This document shows positions 44,207 through 51,195 of a stretch of DNA of 64,000 bases, in pieces; positions within the stretch are counted from its first letter, which is position 1; each line of letters starts with the position of its first letter. Both the position numbers and the translations under genes were made by a program. Source of the DNA: Wenjunlia tyrosinilytica (lineage in GTDB: Bacteria; Actinomycetota; Actinomycetes; Streptomycetales; Streptomycetaceae); NCBI RefSeq assembly GCF_014646055.1, contig NZ_BMMS01000025.1, positions 1 to 64,000 of the forward strand, given 5' to 3'. The notes beneath the pieces are model-generated. The model had not been told where the DNA came from and did no database searches. It saw only the letters and a list, made by a program, of their open reading frames with translations.

Positions 44207-44581
44207 ATGACCGACCAAGTTGCCGAGCCCGACCGAGTGGTGCGGATAGAGGAGATGGTCAAGGAGCTGCTGGGGGAGGCCCGGGCCAGACCGCTGGACG
44301 AAGCGGGCCGTATGTGGCTGACGGCGAGTCTGCGCCGGGCGGTCGGCGAGCTCGAGCAGGCTCTCGCCCCCGAGCTGATAGAGGAACTGGGCAGGCTCGC
44401 CGAGCCGTTCGCCGATCCCGAGGCGCCGAGCCATTCCGAGCTTCTGCTGGCCCAGGCGCAGCTCGTGGGCTGGCTGGAAGGGCTCTGGGCTGGGATCAGG
44501 ACGTCCTTGACGCTCAGTAAGACGGAAGTCACCCAGCCCGCGAGAGGACTGTCGATGCCCGACGGCGGAAGTTACCTGTGA
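44207..44581 (+). CDS. Short paralogue of bacterial proteasome activator Bpa (PafE)
   Basis: A 124-residue protein. Residues 8-104 match the helical Bpa core: RVVRIEEMVKELLGEARARP, LDEAGRMWLTASL, LAPELIEELGRLAEPF, and LLLAQAQLVGWLEGLWAGI. The protein ends DGGSYL; Bpa of Mycobacterium ends GQYL, the motif that docks into the proteasome alpha-ring pockets. The acidic N-terminal region of typical Bpa (about 45 residues) is missing. Bpa forms a dodecameric ring that opens the 20S proteasome without ATP. This copy may be a stress-induced alternative. No ribosome binding site is visible, consistent with a leaderless mRNA. Confidence 0.82.
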   Translation: MTDQVAEPDRVVRIEEMVKELLGEARARPLDEAGRMWLTASLRRAVGELEQALAPELIEELGRLAEPFADPEAPSHSELLLAQAQLVGWLEGLWAGIRTSLTLSKTEVTQPARGLSMPDGGSYL

Positions 44582-44659
44582 TCCACCGCGGGTAGCGCCG
44601 GGCCGCCGGAGTACGAAGACCGGCTGCCGGAGAACCCGGAGCACGAGGAACGGCGCGGA

Positions 44660-44701
44660 ACAGCGGGGTGCCGCACACGATCGTGTGCGGCACCCCGCTG
44701 T
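44660..44701. terminator. 42-bp perfect palindrome, bidirectional terminator
   Basis: Every base from 44660 to 44701 takes part in a perfect inverted repeat: ACAGCGGGGTGCCGC at one end and GCGGCACCCCGCTGT at the other, with no spacer between the arms. It lies between the convergent Bpa-like and DUF2795 genes, so a terminator for both strands is the simplest reading. A protein-binding palindrome is an alternative. Confidence 0.75.
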
Positions 44702-44722
44702 CGCTGACCGGGTCTGGCGTGA

Positions 44723-45076
44723 TCAGGCCTTGGCGAGGGCGTCGACGACCTCCTGGACGCGTTGGAAGACCCGCCCTTCGGGCAGCCGCTCGACCGCCTC
44801 GATCCAGCGGTCCGGGGCATGCCGCTCGGTGAGGATGCGCACCAGGGCGCGCCGGTCGGCGGGAAAGTCGGTCCGCCGCAGCTGCTTGGCGATCTCCGAG
44901 CGGGCGCCGGCCGTTCCGAGAGCCAGATTGGGCAGAGGGAGGTCGTCGTCCTCGATCGGCTCTGGATCGTGCCACTCCTGGCTGCGGGTGGGGTGACCCG
45001 ACCGCAGCATGCCCTGAAGCTCGTGCTTGATCTCCTCGTCGGCGTGGACGCTGAGACGGCTGCTGCCTCGCTCCAT
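44723..45076 (-). CDS. DUF2795 family protein
   Basis: A 117-residue acidic/polar protein. Residues about 55-117 match DUF2795: RSEIAKQLRRTDFPADRRAL followed by VFQRVQEVVDAL. DUF2795 proteins are small, often stress-linked and of unknown function. A SigB-type promoter sequence lies about 200 bases upstream on the same strand. Confidence 0.83.
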   Translation of the reverse strand: MERGSSRLSVHADEEIKHELQGMLRSGHPTRSQEWHDPEPIEDDDLPLPNLALGTAGARSEIAKQLRRTDFPADRRALVRILTERHAPDRWIEAVERLPEGRVFQRVQEVVDALAKA

Positions 45077-45276
45077 TTCCGGTCCTGCCTCTCTGTTTGT
45101 CCACCGGTCCGAGGTCCGGGGTCCGGGGGCCCGAGGCCCCCCGCCTCTTCACGGGAGGCCTCGGCGGGGATCCCGGGCGGATCCTCGGCCGGTGGCCCGT
45201 AGTGCGTTCGTTCGCGGTGCGTCGGCGGCGTCGGGAGACGTCACCGGATCGCCGGTGGCCCGGCGGTCCGGATCGC

Positions 45277-45301
45277 GTACCCATTGGCGGTGGACAAATG
45301 C
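45277..45301 (-). promoter_or_regulatory. SigB-type promoter, leftward
   Basis: On the - strand GCAT (45301-45298), 15 bases, GGGTAC (45282-45277), the same half-sites and spacing as the CBS promoter. It points to the DUF2795 gene, about 190 bases from its ATG. Confidence 0.55.
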
Positions 45302-45315
45302 CTCCGCGGCGCAAG

Positions 45316-45340
45316 GAATGCCGGGGCCTTCCCGGGGTAC
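45316..45340 (+). promoter_or_regulatory. SigB-type promoter of the DUF6158-like gene
   Basis: GAAT (45316-45319), 15 bases, GGGTAC (45335-45340). The start of transcription would be about 45 bases before the GTG, leaving a normal leader with GGGAGG. Confidence 0.62.
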
Positions 45341-45394
45341 TCGGCGAGCGAGTGTCCTGGTCGGTCCAGGGCCCGGGAGGGAAGGGAGGCAGCC

Positions 45395-45658
45395 GTGCCC
45401 GAAGGGACGCCCGCCGAGGGGATCGACCCGGAACGCCTCGACGACGAGGTGCTGATCCGCGAGCTGGAGCAGATCCACCGGACCCGGCACGAGACCCTGC
45501 TCTACGGAACCGACAACGCCCTCAAGGCGCACAGCCGGCGCATGCTCGCCCTGGAGGCGGAGTATCTGCGCCGGCATCCCGAGCGTCAGGTGGTCTCCTC
45601 CCGCACCCGCGACGGATCCCGGGCCCGCGCCGGCCAGACGCCCAAGCCCGTGAGCTGA
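45395..45658 (+). CDS. Small conserved protein, DUF6158-like
   Basis: An 87-residue charged helical protein: IDPERLDDEVLIRELEQIHR, then TRHETLLYGTDNALKAHSRR and MLALEAEYLRRHPERQV. I recall this as a Streptomyces family of unknown function (DUF6158), but I am not certain of the number. GTG 45395 has GGGAGG 5 bases upstream and a SigB-type promoter about 55 bases upstream. Confidence 0.75.
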   Translation: MPEGTPAEGIDPERLDDEVLIRELEQIHRTRHETLLYGTDNALKAHSRRMLALEAEYLRRHPERQVVSSRTRDGSRARAGQTPKPVS

Positions 45659-45745
45659 CGCTCGAGCCTTTGAGCCGATGCTCCAGCGGGTGACGCTCCA
45701 GCGGGTGCCGTTCCAGCCCATGAGGCGCTCCAGCCCGTGAGGCGG
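45646..45745. repeat. Degenerate 15-20-bp tandem repeats over the DUF6158-like stop
   Basis: About six imperfect units carry CCCGTGAG, CCATGAGG or CGGGTGACG, each followed by GCTCCAG or a variant. They start inside the last codons (Pro-Val-Ser-TGA) and fill the gap up to the convergent DUF6343-like gene. The array is more decayed than the similar ones elsewhere in the window. Confidence 0.65.
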
Positions 45746-46009
45746 TCAGTGCTCCCGGTGGCGGCGGACGCTGACCGTCGCCAGGTCGAGCATGGCCACG
45801 AGGGTCAGGAACGCGCAGATCCCGGCCAGCACGCTGTCGAGCGTCCGATGGGTGGCGCCGGTCGCCGTGGCGGCCACGATGAAACCCGCGGTGGCGGCGG
45901 CGAACAAGGGTGCGAAGATCGCCGACAGCAGCATCCGCAGTCCGAGCGCGCTGCGCGCGTTCGACGGCTCGGTACCGGCCCGCCGCCACCAGCTCGGTGC
46001 ATGGTTCAT
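45746..46009 (-). CDS. Small two-TM protein, DUF6343-like
   Basis: An 87-residue membrane protein. The start RRAGTEPSNARSALGLRMLL is the typical motif of this Streptomyces family (I recall DUF6343). Two hydrophobic segments follow (LLSAIFAPLFAAATAGFIVA and LAGICAFLTLVAMLDLATV), and the C-terminus is basic. AGGAGG lies 4-5 bases before the ATG. Function unknown. Confidence 0.78.
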   Translation of the reverse strand: MNHAPSWWRRAGTEPSNARSALGLRMLLSAIFAPLFAAATAGFIVAATATGATHRTLDSVLAGICAFLTLVAMLDLATVSVRRHREH

Positions 46010-46100
46010 GGCTCCTCCTGCTGCCTTCCCCTCCAGTCTGCGCCCGTCCGCGGGCGTCCCGGGGGTGCGGGACCGGAGGAAACGGCCGGGCGGGCAGCAC

Positions 46101-46125
46101 GTTAGACATGACGGGGGCCGGGTAC
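46101..46125 (+). promoter_or_regulatory. SigB-type promoter of the holin-X gene
   Basis: GTTA (46101-46104), 15 bases, GGGTAC (46120-46125). The -35 lacks the final T of GNNT but keeps GTT. The ATG lies 9 bases after the -10 box, exactly as at the Bpa-like gene, so a leaderless mRNA is predicted. Confidence 0.6.
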
Positions 46126-46134
46126 GCGCCGCAC

Positions 46135-46539
46135 ATGAATGGCGACAAGGAGACAACGGAAAGGCCCACCGGCGACCTGGTCAGACAGCTGTCGGAACAG
46201 ACCTCGACGCTCATCCGCGACGAGATCCGGCTCGCCCGCCTGGAGATGCTGGATTCCCTGGGCAACGCCAAGAGCGGCGCCGGTCTCTACGGAGGAGCCG
46301 GTACCGCCGCGCTCTACGGAGTGGGCGCCGTCGTCGCGGGACTCGTCCTCGCCCTCGCGCTCGCCGTTCCCGCCTGGGCGGCCGCGCTCATCGTGGGCGC
46401 GGTGCTGCTCGCCGCGGCCGGGGCGCTGGCGCGGATGGGCCGGGGCAGGTTCCGCAGGGCCGCGCCGCCCCTGCCGCGCGAAGCCGCCGCGGGCGTGCGC
46501 CAGGACATCGACACCGTCAAGGGAGGGCTGCACAAGTGA
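46135..46539 (+). CDS. Phage-holin-family (holin-X, DUF1469) membrane protein
   Basis: A 134-residue protein with a cytoplasmic helical start (GDLVRQLSEQTSTLIRDEIR, LARLEMLDSLGNAKSGAGLY) and two close membrane segments (LYGVGAVVAGLVLALALAV, AALIVGAVLLAAAGALAR). This is the layout of the actinobacterial holin-X superfamily, a chromosomal envelope family and not a phage remnant. ATG 46135 is preferred because it follows the promoter -10 box by 9 bases; an upstream ATG at 46108 falls inside the promoter. It overlaps the DUF3618 gene. Confidence 0.88.
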   Translation: MNGDKETTERPTGDLVRQLSEQTSTLIRDEIRLARLEMLDSLGNAKSGAGLYGGAGTAALYGVGAVVAGLVLALALAVPAWAAALIVGAVLLAAAGALARMGRGRFRRAAPPLPREAAAGVRQDIDTVKGGLHK

Positions 46540-46874
46540 GGCGTACAGACACGAGCACGGCCGGGATCGGCAGCGTCGACGGAGCCGGCGCCAAGAAGGC
46601 CCGGGACGCGATGAACGCCGACGAACTGCGCGAGGACATCGAGCGCACCCGGGAAGGCCTCGGAGAGACCGTCGAAGGACTCGCCGCCAAGGTCGATGTG
46701 AAGGCACGGGCCCGAAGGCTGGTCATGGCCATCGGCGTTCGCAGGCTGCTGGTCGGCGCGGGCTCCGCCGCCGTCGCGGCCGGAGGGGTGTGGGGCGCCT
46801 CGAAGGGCGCGAGGGCCTTCAAGGCGCGCCGGGCGAGGTCCCGCGGCATCCGCAGGTTCCTCCCCTCCACCTGA
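46536..46874 (+). CDS. DUF3618 family protein
   Basis: A 112-residue protein with the DUF3618 motif DELREDIERTREGLGETVEG (residues about 27-46), one membrane segment (LLVGAGSAAVAAGGVWGA) and a basic tail. DUF3618 and holin-X genes are often adjacent in actinobacteria and are thought to act at the membrane. GTG 46536 overlaps the holin-X stop and has GGGAGGG about 8 bases upstream. The stop codon lies in a 13-bp tandem repeat. Confidence 0.88.
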   Translation: MRRTDTSTAGIGSVDGAGAKKARDAMNADELREDIERTREGLGETVEGLAAKVDVKARARRLVMAIGVRRLLVGAGSAAVAAGGVWGASKGARAFKARRARSRGIRRFLPST

Positions 46875-46934
46875 GCGGCCCACCTGAGCGGCCCACCTGA
46901 GCGGCCCGGCCCGAGCGGCCCGGCCCGAGCGACC
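46868..46934. repeat. 13-14-bp tandem repeat overlapping the DUF3618 stop codon
   Basis: CACCTGAGCGGCC is present three times in a row without change (46868-46880, 46881-46893, 46894-46906), followed by two 14-bp variants CGGCCCGAGCGRCC. The first unit includes the last codon and TGA of the gene, so the stop is copied twice downstream. Confidence 0.88.
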
Positions 46935-46970
46935 GACGTGAGCGACTCGTGGGAGCGCGGGTGGGGCCGG

Positions 46971-48752
46971 TCATGCCGGTGCGTCCGGTGTCGTGTCCGG
47001 TCCGTCCGTGCGTTCCGCCCCTCCGGTCCTCTCCTCCTTCGAGCCGAGGTCCGGCGGGGCGCCCAGCACCCCGGCCCCCGGGGGCTCGTTCCGCTCGGGC
47101 TCCTCGAGCACGGCCACCTCGGGGTGGTGCAGGTCGAACGCGGGGGAGTCGGAGCGGATCCGCGGCAGTGTCAGGAAGTTGTGCCGCGGCGGTGGGCAGG
47201 ATGTCGCCCATTCGAGGGAGCGGCCGAAGCCCCAGGGGTCGTCCGACTCGACCTTCTCCCCGTACCTGGCGGTCTTCCAGACGTTGTAGAGGAACGGCAG
47301 CGTGGACAGCCCCAGCAGGAACGCCCCGATGCTGGAGACGGTGTTGAGCGTGGTGAAGCCGTCGGACGCCAGATAGTCCGCGTACCGGCGGGGCATGCCC
47401 TCGGCGCCGAGCCAGTGCTGGACCAGGAACGTGGTGTGGAAGCCCACGAACAGCGTCCAGAAGTGCACTCGGGCCACCCGCTCGTCCAGCATCCGGCCGG
47501 TGAACTTCGGCCACCAGAAGTGGAAGCCGCCGAACATCGCGAACACCACTGTGCCGAACACCACGTAGTGGAAGTGGGCGACCACGAAGTAGCTGTCGGA
47601 GACATGGAAGTCCAGTGGCGGCGACGCGAGGATCACCCCGGTCAGCCCGCCGAAGAGGAAGGTGACCAGGAAGCCCACCGCCCACAGCATCGGGCTCTCC
47701 AGGCTCACCGAGCCCTTCCACATCGTTCCGATCCAGTTGAAGAACTTGATGCCGGTCGGCACGGCGATCAGGAACGACAGGAAGGAGAAGAACGGCAGCA
47801 GCACCGCCCCGGTGACGAACATGTGATGCGCCCACACCACCACCGACAGGCCGGTGATGGCGATCGTGGCCCCCACCATGCCCGCGTAGCCGAAGACGGG
47901 CTTGCGGCTGAAGACCGGGATGATCTCGGTGATGATGCCGAAGAACGGCAGGGCGATGATGTAGACCTCGGGATGGCCGAAGAACCAGAACATGTGCTGC
48001 CACAGCACCGCGCCCCCATTGGCCGCGTCGAAGACACGAGCGCCGTATCTGCGGTCCGCCTCCAGGCAGAGCAGCGCGGCGGCCAGCACGGGGAAGGCCA
48101 TCAGCACGAGAACGGAGGTGAAGAGCACGTTCCAGGTGAAGATGGGCATCCGGAACATCGTCATTCCCGGCGCCCGCAGGCACAGGATCGTGGTGATGAA
48201 GTTGACCGCGCCGAGGATCGTGCCGAAGCCCGTCAACGCGAGTCCCATGATCCACAGATCGGCGCCGATGCCGGGGGAGAAGACCCGGCTGTTGAGCGGG
48301 GCGTAGGCGAACCAGCCGAAGCTCGCGGCGCCGGTCGGGGTGATGTAGCCGGCGAGGACGATGAGGCCGCCCAGCAGGAACAGCCAGTACGAGAGCATGT
48401 TCAGCCGCGGGAAGGCCACATCGGGCGAGCCGATCTGCAGCGGCATGATCTCGTTGGCGAACCCGGCGAACAGCGGCGTCGCGAAGAGCAGGAGCATGAT
48501 CGTGCCGTGCAGGGTGAATGCCTGGTTGTACTGGTCGTTGCTCATCACCTGCAATCCCGGCCGGGCCAGTTCCGCCCGCACCAGAAGGGCGAGCACTCCG
48601 CCGACGAGGAAGAAGCCGAACGAGGTCACCAGGTACAGATGGCCGATCCGCTTGTGATCCGTGGTCGTCAGCCAGCTGACCAGGATCGTCCCCCGGCGGT
48701 GGCGGGGCACGGGCTCCGCGGCGGAGGGCGGGCGCGACGTGCCGGTGGCCAT
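46971..48752 (-). CDS. ctaD: Orphan cytochrome c oxidase subunit I (aa3 type)
   Basis: A 593-residue heme-copper oxidase core with 12 membrane segments. Ligands and channels are intact: His in [16 protein letters not shown] (CuB His, cross-linked Tyr, D-channel Glu), WAHHMFV (CuB His pair), VAHFHYV (heme His pair), K-channel Lys in [10 protein letters not shown] and D-channel Asp in [11 protein letters not shown]. The C-terminal 70 residues are Pro/Glu-rich. No subunit II, III, heme-insertion or cytochrome c gene is nearby, so it must borrow partners made elsewhere. Placement in a stress island suggests an alternative oxidase subunit for special conditions. Confidence 0.95.
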   Translation of the reverse strand: MATGTSRPPSAAEPVPRHRRGTILVSWLTTTDHKRIGHLYLVTSFGFFLVGGVLALLVRAELARPGLQVMSNDQYNQAFTLHGTIMLLLFATPLFAGFANEIMPLQIGSPDVAFPRLNMLSYWLFLLGGLIVLAGYITPTGAASFGWFAYAPLNSRVFSPGIGADLWIMGLALTGFGTILGAVNFITTILCLRAPGMTMFRMPIFTWNVLFTSVLVLMAFPVLAAALLCLEADRRYGARVFDAANGGAVLWQHMFWFFGHPEVYIIALPFFGIITEIIPVFSRKPVFGYAGMVGATIAITGLSVVVWAHHMFVTGAVLLPFFSFLSFLIAVPTGIKFFNWIGTMWKGSVSLESPMLWAVGFLVTFLFGGLTGVILASPPLDFHVSDSYFVVAHFHYVVFGTVVFAMFGGFHFWWPKFTGRMLDERVARVHFWTLFVGFHTTFLVQHWLGAEGMPRRYADYLASDGFTTLNTVSSIGAFLLGLSTLPFLYNVWKTARYGEKVESDDPWGFGRSLEWATSCPPPRHNFLTLPRIRSDSPAFDLHHPEVAVLEEPERNEPPGAGVLGAPPDLGSKEERTGGAERTDGPDTTPDAPA

Positions 48753-48967
48753 GAGCGTTCACCCTTCGCGGTCGGTGCGCTCCTCAGGGTAGGGCCGCCG
48801 TGAGCGGGTGTCCGGAATAGACATGCGCGACAAATGCGGCAACGGTCCGGCTTCGGGTGTCGGCAGCGGTCTCCGGCGGCGGGGCCGGGCAGTGAGGTGG
48901 GGCAGTGGAAGGGTGGGGCAGCTGAGTGGGCACCTGGGGTGGGCAGCCGGGGGCGGGGGCAGCGGAG

Positions 48968-49930
48968 TCAGACCGGGTCCGGCTCGAGCAGCTCCTCGAT
49001 CCAGCCCGGCACGGCGTTGCCGTACTCCCCGCGGGCGGCCGGCCCGGCGCCGAGGAGGGCGCGCTGCCATGCCAGTGAGCGGCCCACCTTGGCGACGCGG
49101 ACGGCGATCGTCGCCGTCTCGACGAGCCCGGCGCGGTCCCGGTCGGCCGCCCACGGCTCCAGATAGGCGTCCCTGAGCCGGGTCAGCGCCGGATCTCCCG
49201 CGGGGAGCCCGAAGATGTGCGCGGCGGAGCGCAGGGTGACGAGAAGAGTGCCGAAGGGGTGCGACACGCTCGCGTCGCCCCAGTCGAAGAAGCGGTTCCC
49301 GTCGGCGAAGACATTGTCGTCGTGCAGGTCGTCGTGCTGGATCGACACCGGAACACCGCTCTCGCAGAGCTGTGTGCACCACAGTTCGAACGCGGGCTCG
49401 AGGCGGCGCAACGCCTGATAGCGGTCGGGCTGGATGCCCGCCCACACCAGCGGGTCGTCCAGCAGTGCGGCCAGGGCGGCCGGCATCAGCTCCGGGGGCT
49501 GGTCGGGCAGGCCCAGCGCGATCATCTCCGCCGACCGGTCGGCGAGGTCGCGCTGCAGCTCGGCATGGTGGCCGAGCATTTCCTCCCACCGTTTCAACGG
49601 AGCCCCGGAGCCCGGCTCGTCGCGCAAGGTGGGGCCGCCGTCGGGGCAGAGCGACCAGCCGCGGGTCGTGTCGACGGCGAGAGGCGTCAGAACCCGGCCG
49701 GGAACCCAGTCGCCGAGGGCGCGCATGACGGCCGGCTCGTAGCGGGAGCCGGGACCGTTCTCCTTGAACCACAGCGAGCCCCGCGCGGTACTCACCCGGC
49801 CGACGGTGGACCAGGGCCGCACACGGACCGGCTCGATGCCGCCGTCCGGCTCCAGGCCGTAGTCGGCCAGAACGCGCCGTATCCAGGCGAGGGCGGGGTC
49901 GTCACTGCTGTCGGCGGGCACGGCGGTCAT
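48968..49930 (-). CDS. Aminoglycoside-phosphotransferase-fold kinase
   Basis: A 320-residue protein of the APH/choline-kinase fold. The catalytic loop is SIQHDDLHDDNVF (HxDxxxxN) and the metal motif is FFDWGDA. SLWFKENGPGS carries the probable ATP-binding Lys. Small-molecule kinases of this type act on sugars, choline or antibiotics; the substrate cannot be read. ATG 49930 begins where the protein becomes regular; an ATG at 49957 is possible, and neither has a clear ribosome binding site. Confidence 0.87.
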   Translation of the reverse strand: MTAVPADSSDDPALAWIRRVLADYGLEPDGGIEPVRVRPWSTVGRVSTARGSLWFKENGPGSRYEPAVMRALGDWVPGRVLTPLAVDTTRGWSLCPDGGPTLRDEPGSGAPLKRWEEMLGHHAELQRDLADRSAEMIALGLPDQPPELMPAALAALLDDPLVWAGIQPDRYQALRRLEPAFELWCTQLCESGVPVSIQHDDLHDDNVFADGNRFFDWGDASVSHPFGTLLVTLRSAAHIFGLPAGDPALTRLRDAYLEPWAADRDRAGLVETATIAVRVAKVGRSLAWQRALLGAGPAARGEYGNAVPGWIEELLEPDPV

Positions 49931-50236
49931 GGTAGGAGGCACACGGGTGAATCTCATCCGATTTTTCTCGGCCCGGGGGTCGTCGCCGCAGGTCACAGCG
50001 GGGATGTGGGCGGGACATCCCGACCGCTGGCGGCGCGGGCGGCAATTCGTGCGGGTGAGTCGGGAATGAGCCGTTTGGCCTCGACGGTCCGGGGCAGGCG
50101 CACTCCTGTGCTTCGGACAGGAGGCACGTCCGCCGGAGTGGTCTGCTCGCAGCCCGGGGACGTGTGCCTGCTGTGTCTCGAGGTGCGTGATCAGGCGACT
50201 CCCGCTCCGCCGAATCCAGAAAGGCCCGGGAGACCT
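49931..50236. other. Divergent intergenic region before the sigma-factor gene
   Basis: 306 bases between the kinase-fold gene and the sigma-factor gene. I see no gene. GTTT (50071-50074 area) followed after 14 bases by GGGGCA is a weak SigB-like pattern; I do not consider it convincing. Confidence 0.35.
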
Positions 50237-51022
50237 ATGCCTACCACCGAGAAGAGGCGGCGCCGCCACGACGACACGCCCGACACGGCGGGCGACTTCC
50301 GAAGGCTCGCCGAGATGCCCGACGGTCCGGAGCGCGACGAGCTCCGCAGAACCATCACCTGTGCCTGGATGCCGGTCGCCGAGCGGCTGGCCAGGCGCTT
50401 TCGCAATCGGGGAGAGAGCCAGGAGGACCTGGTCCAGGTGGCCTGCCTGGGCATGGTCAAGGCCGTCGCCCGCTACGACCCCGACCACGGCAGCGCCTTC
50501 GAGTCGTTCGCCATCCCCACCGTCGTCGGCGAGCTGAAGCGCCACTTCCGTGACCATCTGTGGAGTGTGCACGTGCCGAGGCGGGTGCAGGAGCTGCGCA
50601 ACAGGACCAGGTCGGCACGGGTGGAGCTCCTCCAGGAACTGGAGGGCCGAGGCCCGACCGTCAGCGAGCTCGCCGGGCACACCGGGCTGTCCGAGGACGA
50701 CGTCAAGACAGGGATGGAGGCGCACGACGCCTACAGCACGGTCTCGCTCGATGCCCCGATGCCCGGTCTGGACGACTTCTCGCTCGGCGACACCCTCGGC
50801 GACTCCGACCCCACGATGGACCTCGTCGTCAACCGCGAGGCCCTCAAACCGCTGCTCGCCGAGCTTCCCGAGCGGGAGCTGCACATCCTCTACCTGCGCT
50901 TCTTCAAGGACCTCACCCAGACGCAGATCGCGAACATCTGCGGTATCTCCCAGATGCATGTGTCGCGGCTGATCAGCCGCACCTGCGAGAACCTGCGCAC
51001 CGGGCTCCTCGCCGACGCATGA
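50237..51022 (+). CDS. SigB/SigF-family RNA polymerase sigma factor
   Basis: A 261-residue sigma-70 factor of group 3. Region 2 is QEDLVQVACLGMVKAVARYD with FESFAIPTVVGELKRHFRDH. Region 3 includes VPRRVQELRNRTRSA. Region 4 is LPERELHILYLRFFKDLTQT with IANICGISQMHVSRLISRT. This fits the SigB/F/G/H group of Streptomyces, which responds to osmotic and other stress and is held by RsbW-like anti-sigma factors. No anti-sigma or anti-anti-sigma gene is adjacent. CGGGAGA lies upstream of ATG 50237. It is convergent with the gas-vesicle operon. Confidence 0.95.
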   Translation: MPTTEKRRRRHDDTPDTAGDFRRLAEMPDGPERDELRRTITCAWMPVAERLARRFRNRGESQEDLVQVACLGMVKAVARYDPDHGSAFESFAIPTVVGELKRHFRDHLWSVHVPRRVQELRNRTRSARVELLQELEGRGPTVSELAGHTGLSEDDVKTGMEAHDAYSTVSLDAPMPGLDDFSLGDTLGDSDPTMDLVVNREALKPLLAELPERELHILYLRFFKDLTQTQIANICGISQMHVSRLISRTCENLRTGLLADA

Positions 51023-51042
51023 CCGCTGCGGGGCGATCCCGC

Positions 51043-51186
51043 GGCACGCGGTACAAGGCCGGCACGCGGTACAAGGCCTGCACGCGGTACAAGGCCGGCA
51101 CGCGGTACAAGGCCGGCACGCGGTGTACGTCCAGCACGCGGTGTACGTCCAGCACGTGGTGCAAGGCCGGCACGTGCTGCCGGTCG
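51043..51186. repeat. 18-bp tandem repeat, eight units
   Basis: Eight consecutive 18-bp units of the type GGCACGCGGTACAAGGCC. Units 1-4 differ in at most one base, units 5-6 read GCACGCGGTGTACGTCC after the first base, and units 7-8 are more diverged. The array fills the space between the convergent stops of the sigma-factor gene and gvpK. Both strands are open through the array, but the encoded hexapeptides are not credible proteins. Confidence 0.9.
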
Positions 51187-51195
51187 CGCGCGGTG

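Larger units (their letters stand above)
45077..45394. other. Divergent intergenic region with back-to-back SigB-type promoters
   Basis: The 318 bases between the DUF2795 and DUF6158-like genes hold two divergent promoter-like sites (45277-45301 leftward, 45316-45340 rightward). The leftward transcript would carry a leader of about 190 bases containing a GGGGGCCCGAGGCCCCC-type inverted repeat near 45125-45142. I see no convincing gene in it. Confidence 0.55.

Noticed and set aside
46135-46539. Prophage holin
   Set aside because: The holin-X/DUF1469 family is chromosomal in actinobacteria, and no lysin or other phage gene is near.
50973-51173. Small - strand ORF coding VPALYR hexapeptide repeats
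   Set aside because: It is only the translation of the 18-bp tandem array; the other strand is open too, and no ribosome binding site or homologue is recognised.
51043-51186. Possible CRISPR array
   Set aside because: Units are directly adjacent with no unique spacers, and no cas genes are present. The same holds for the other tandem arrays in the window.
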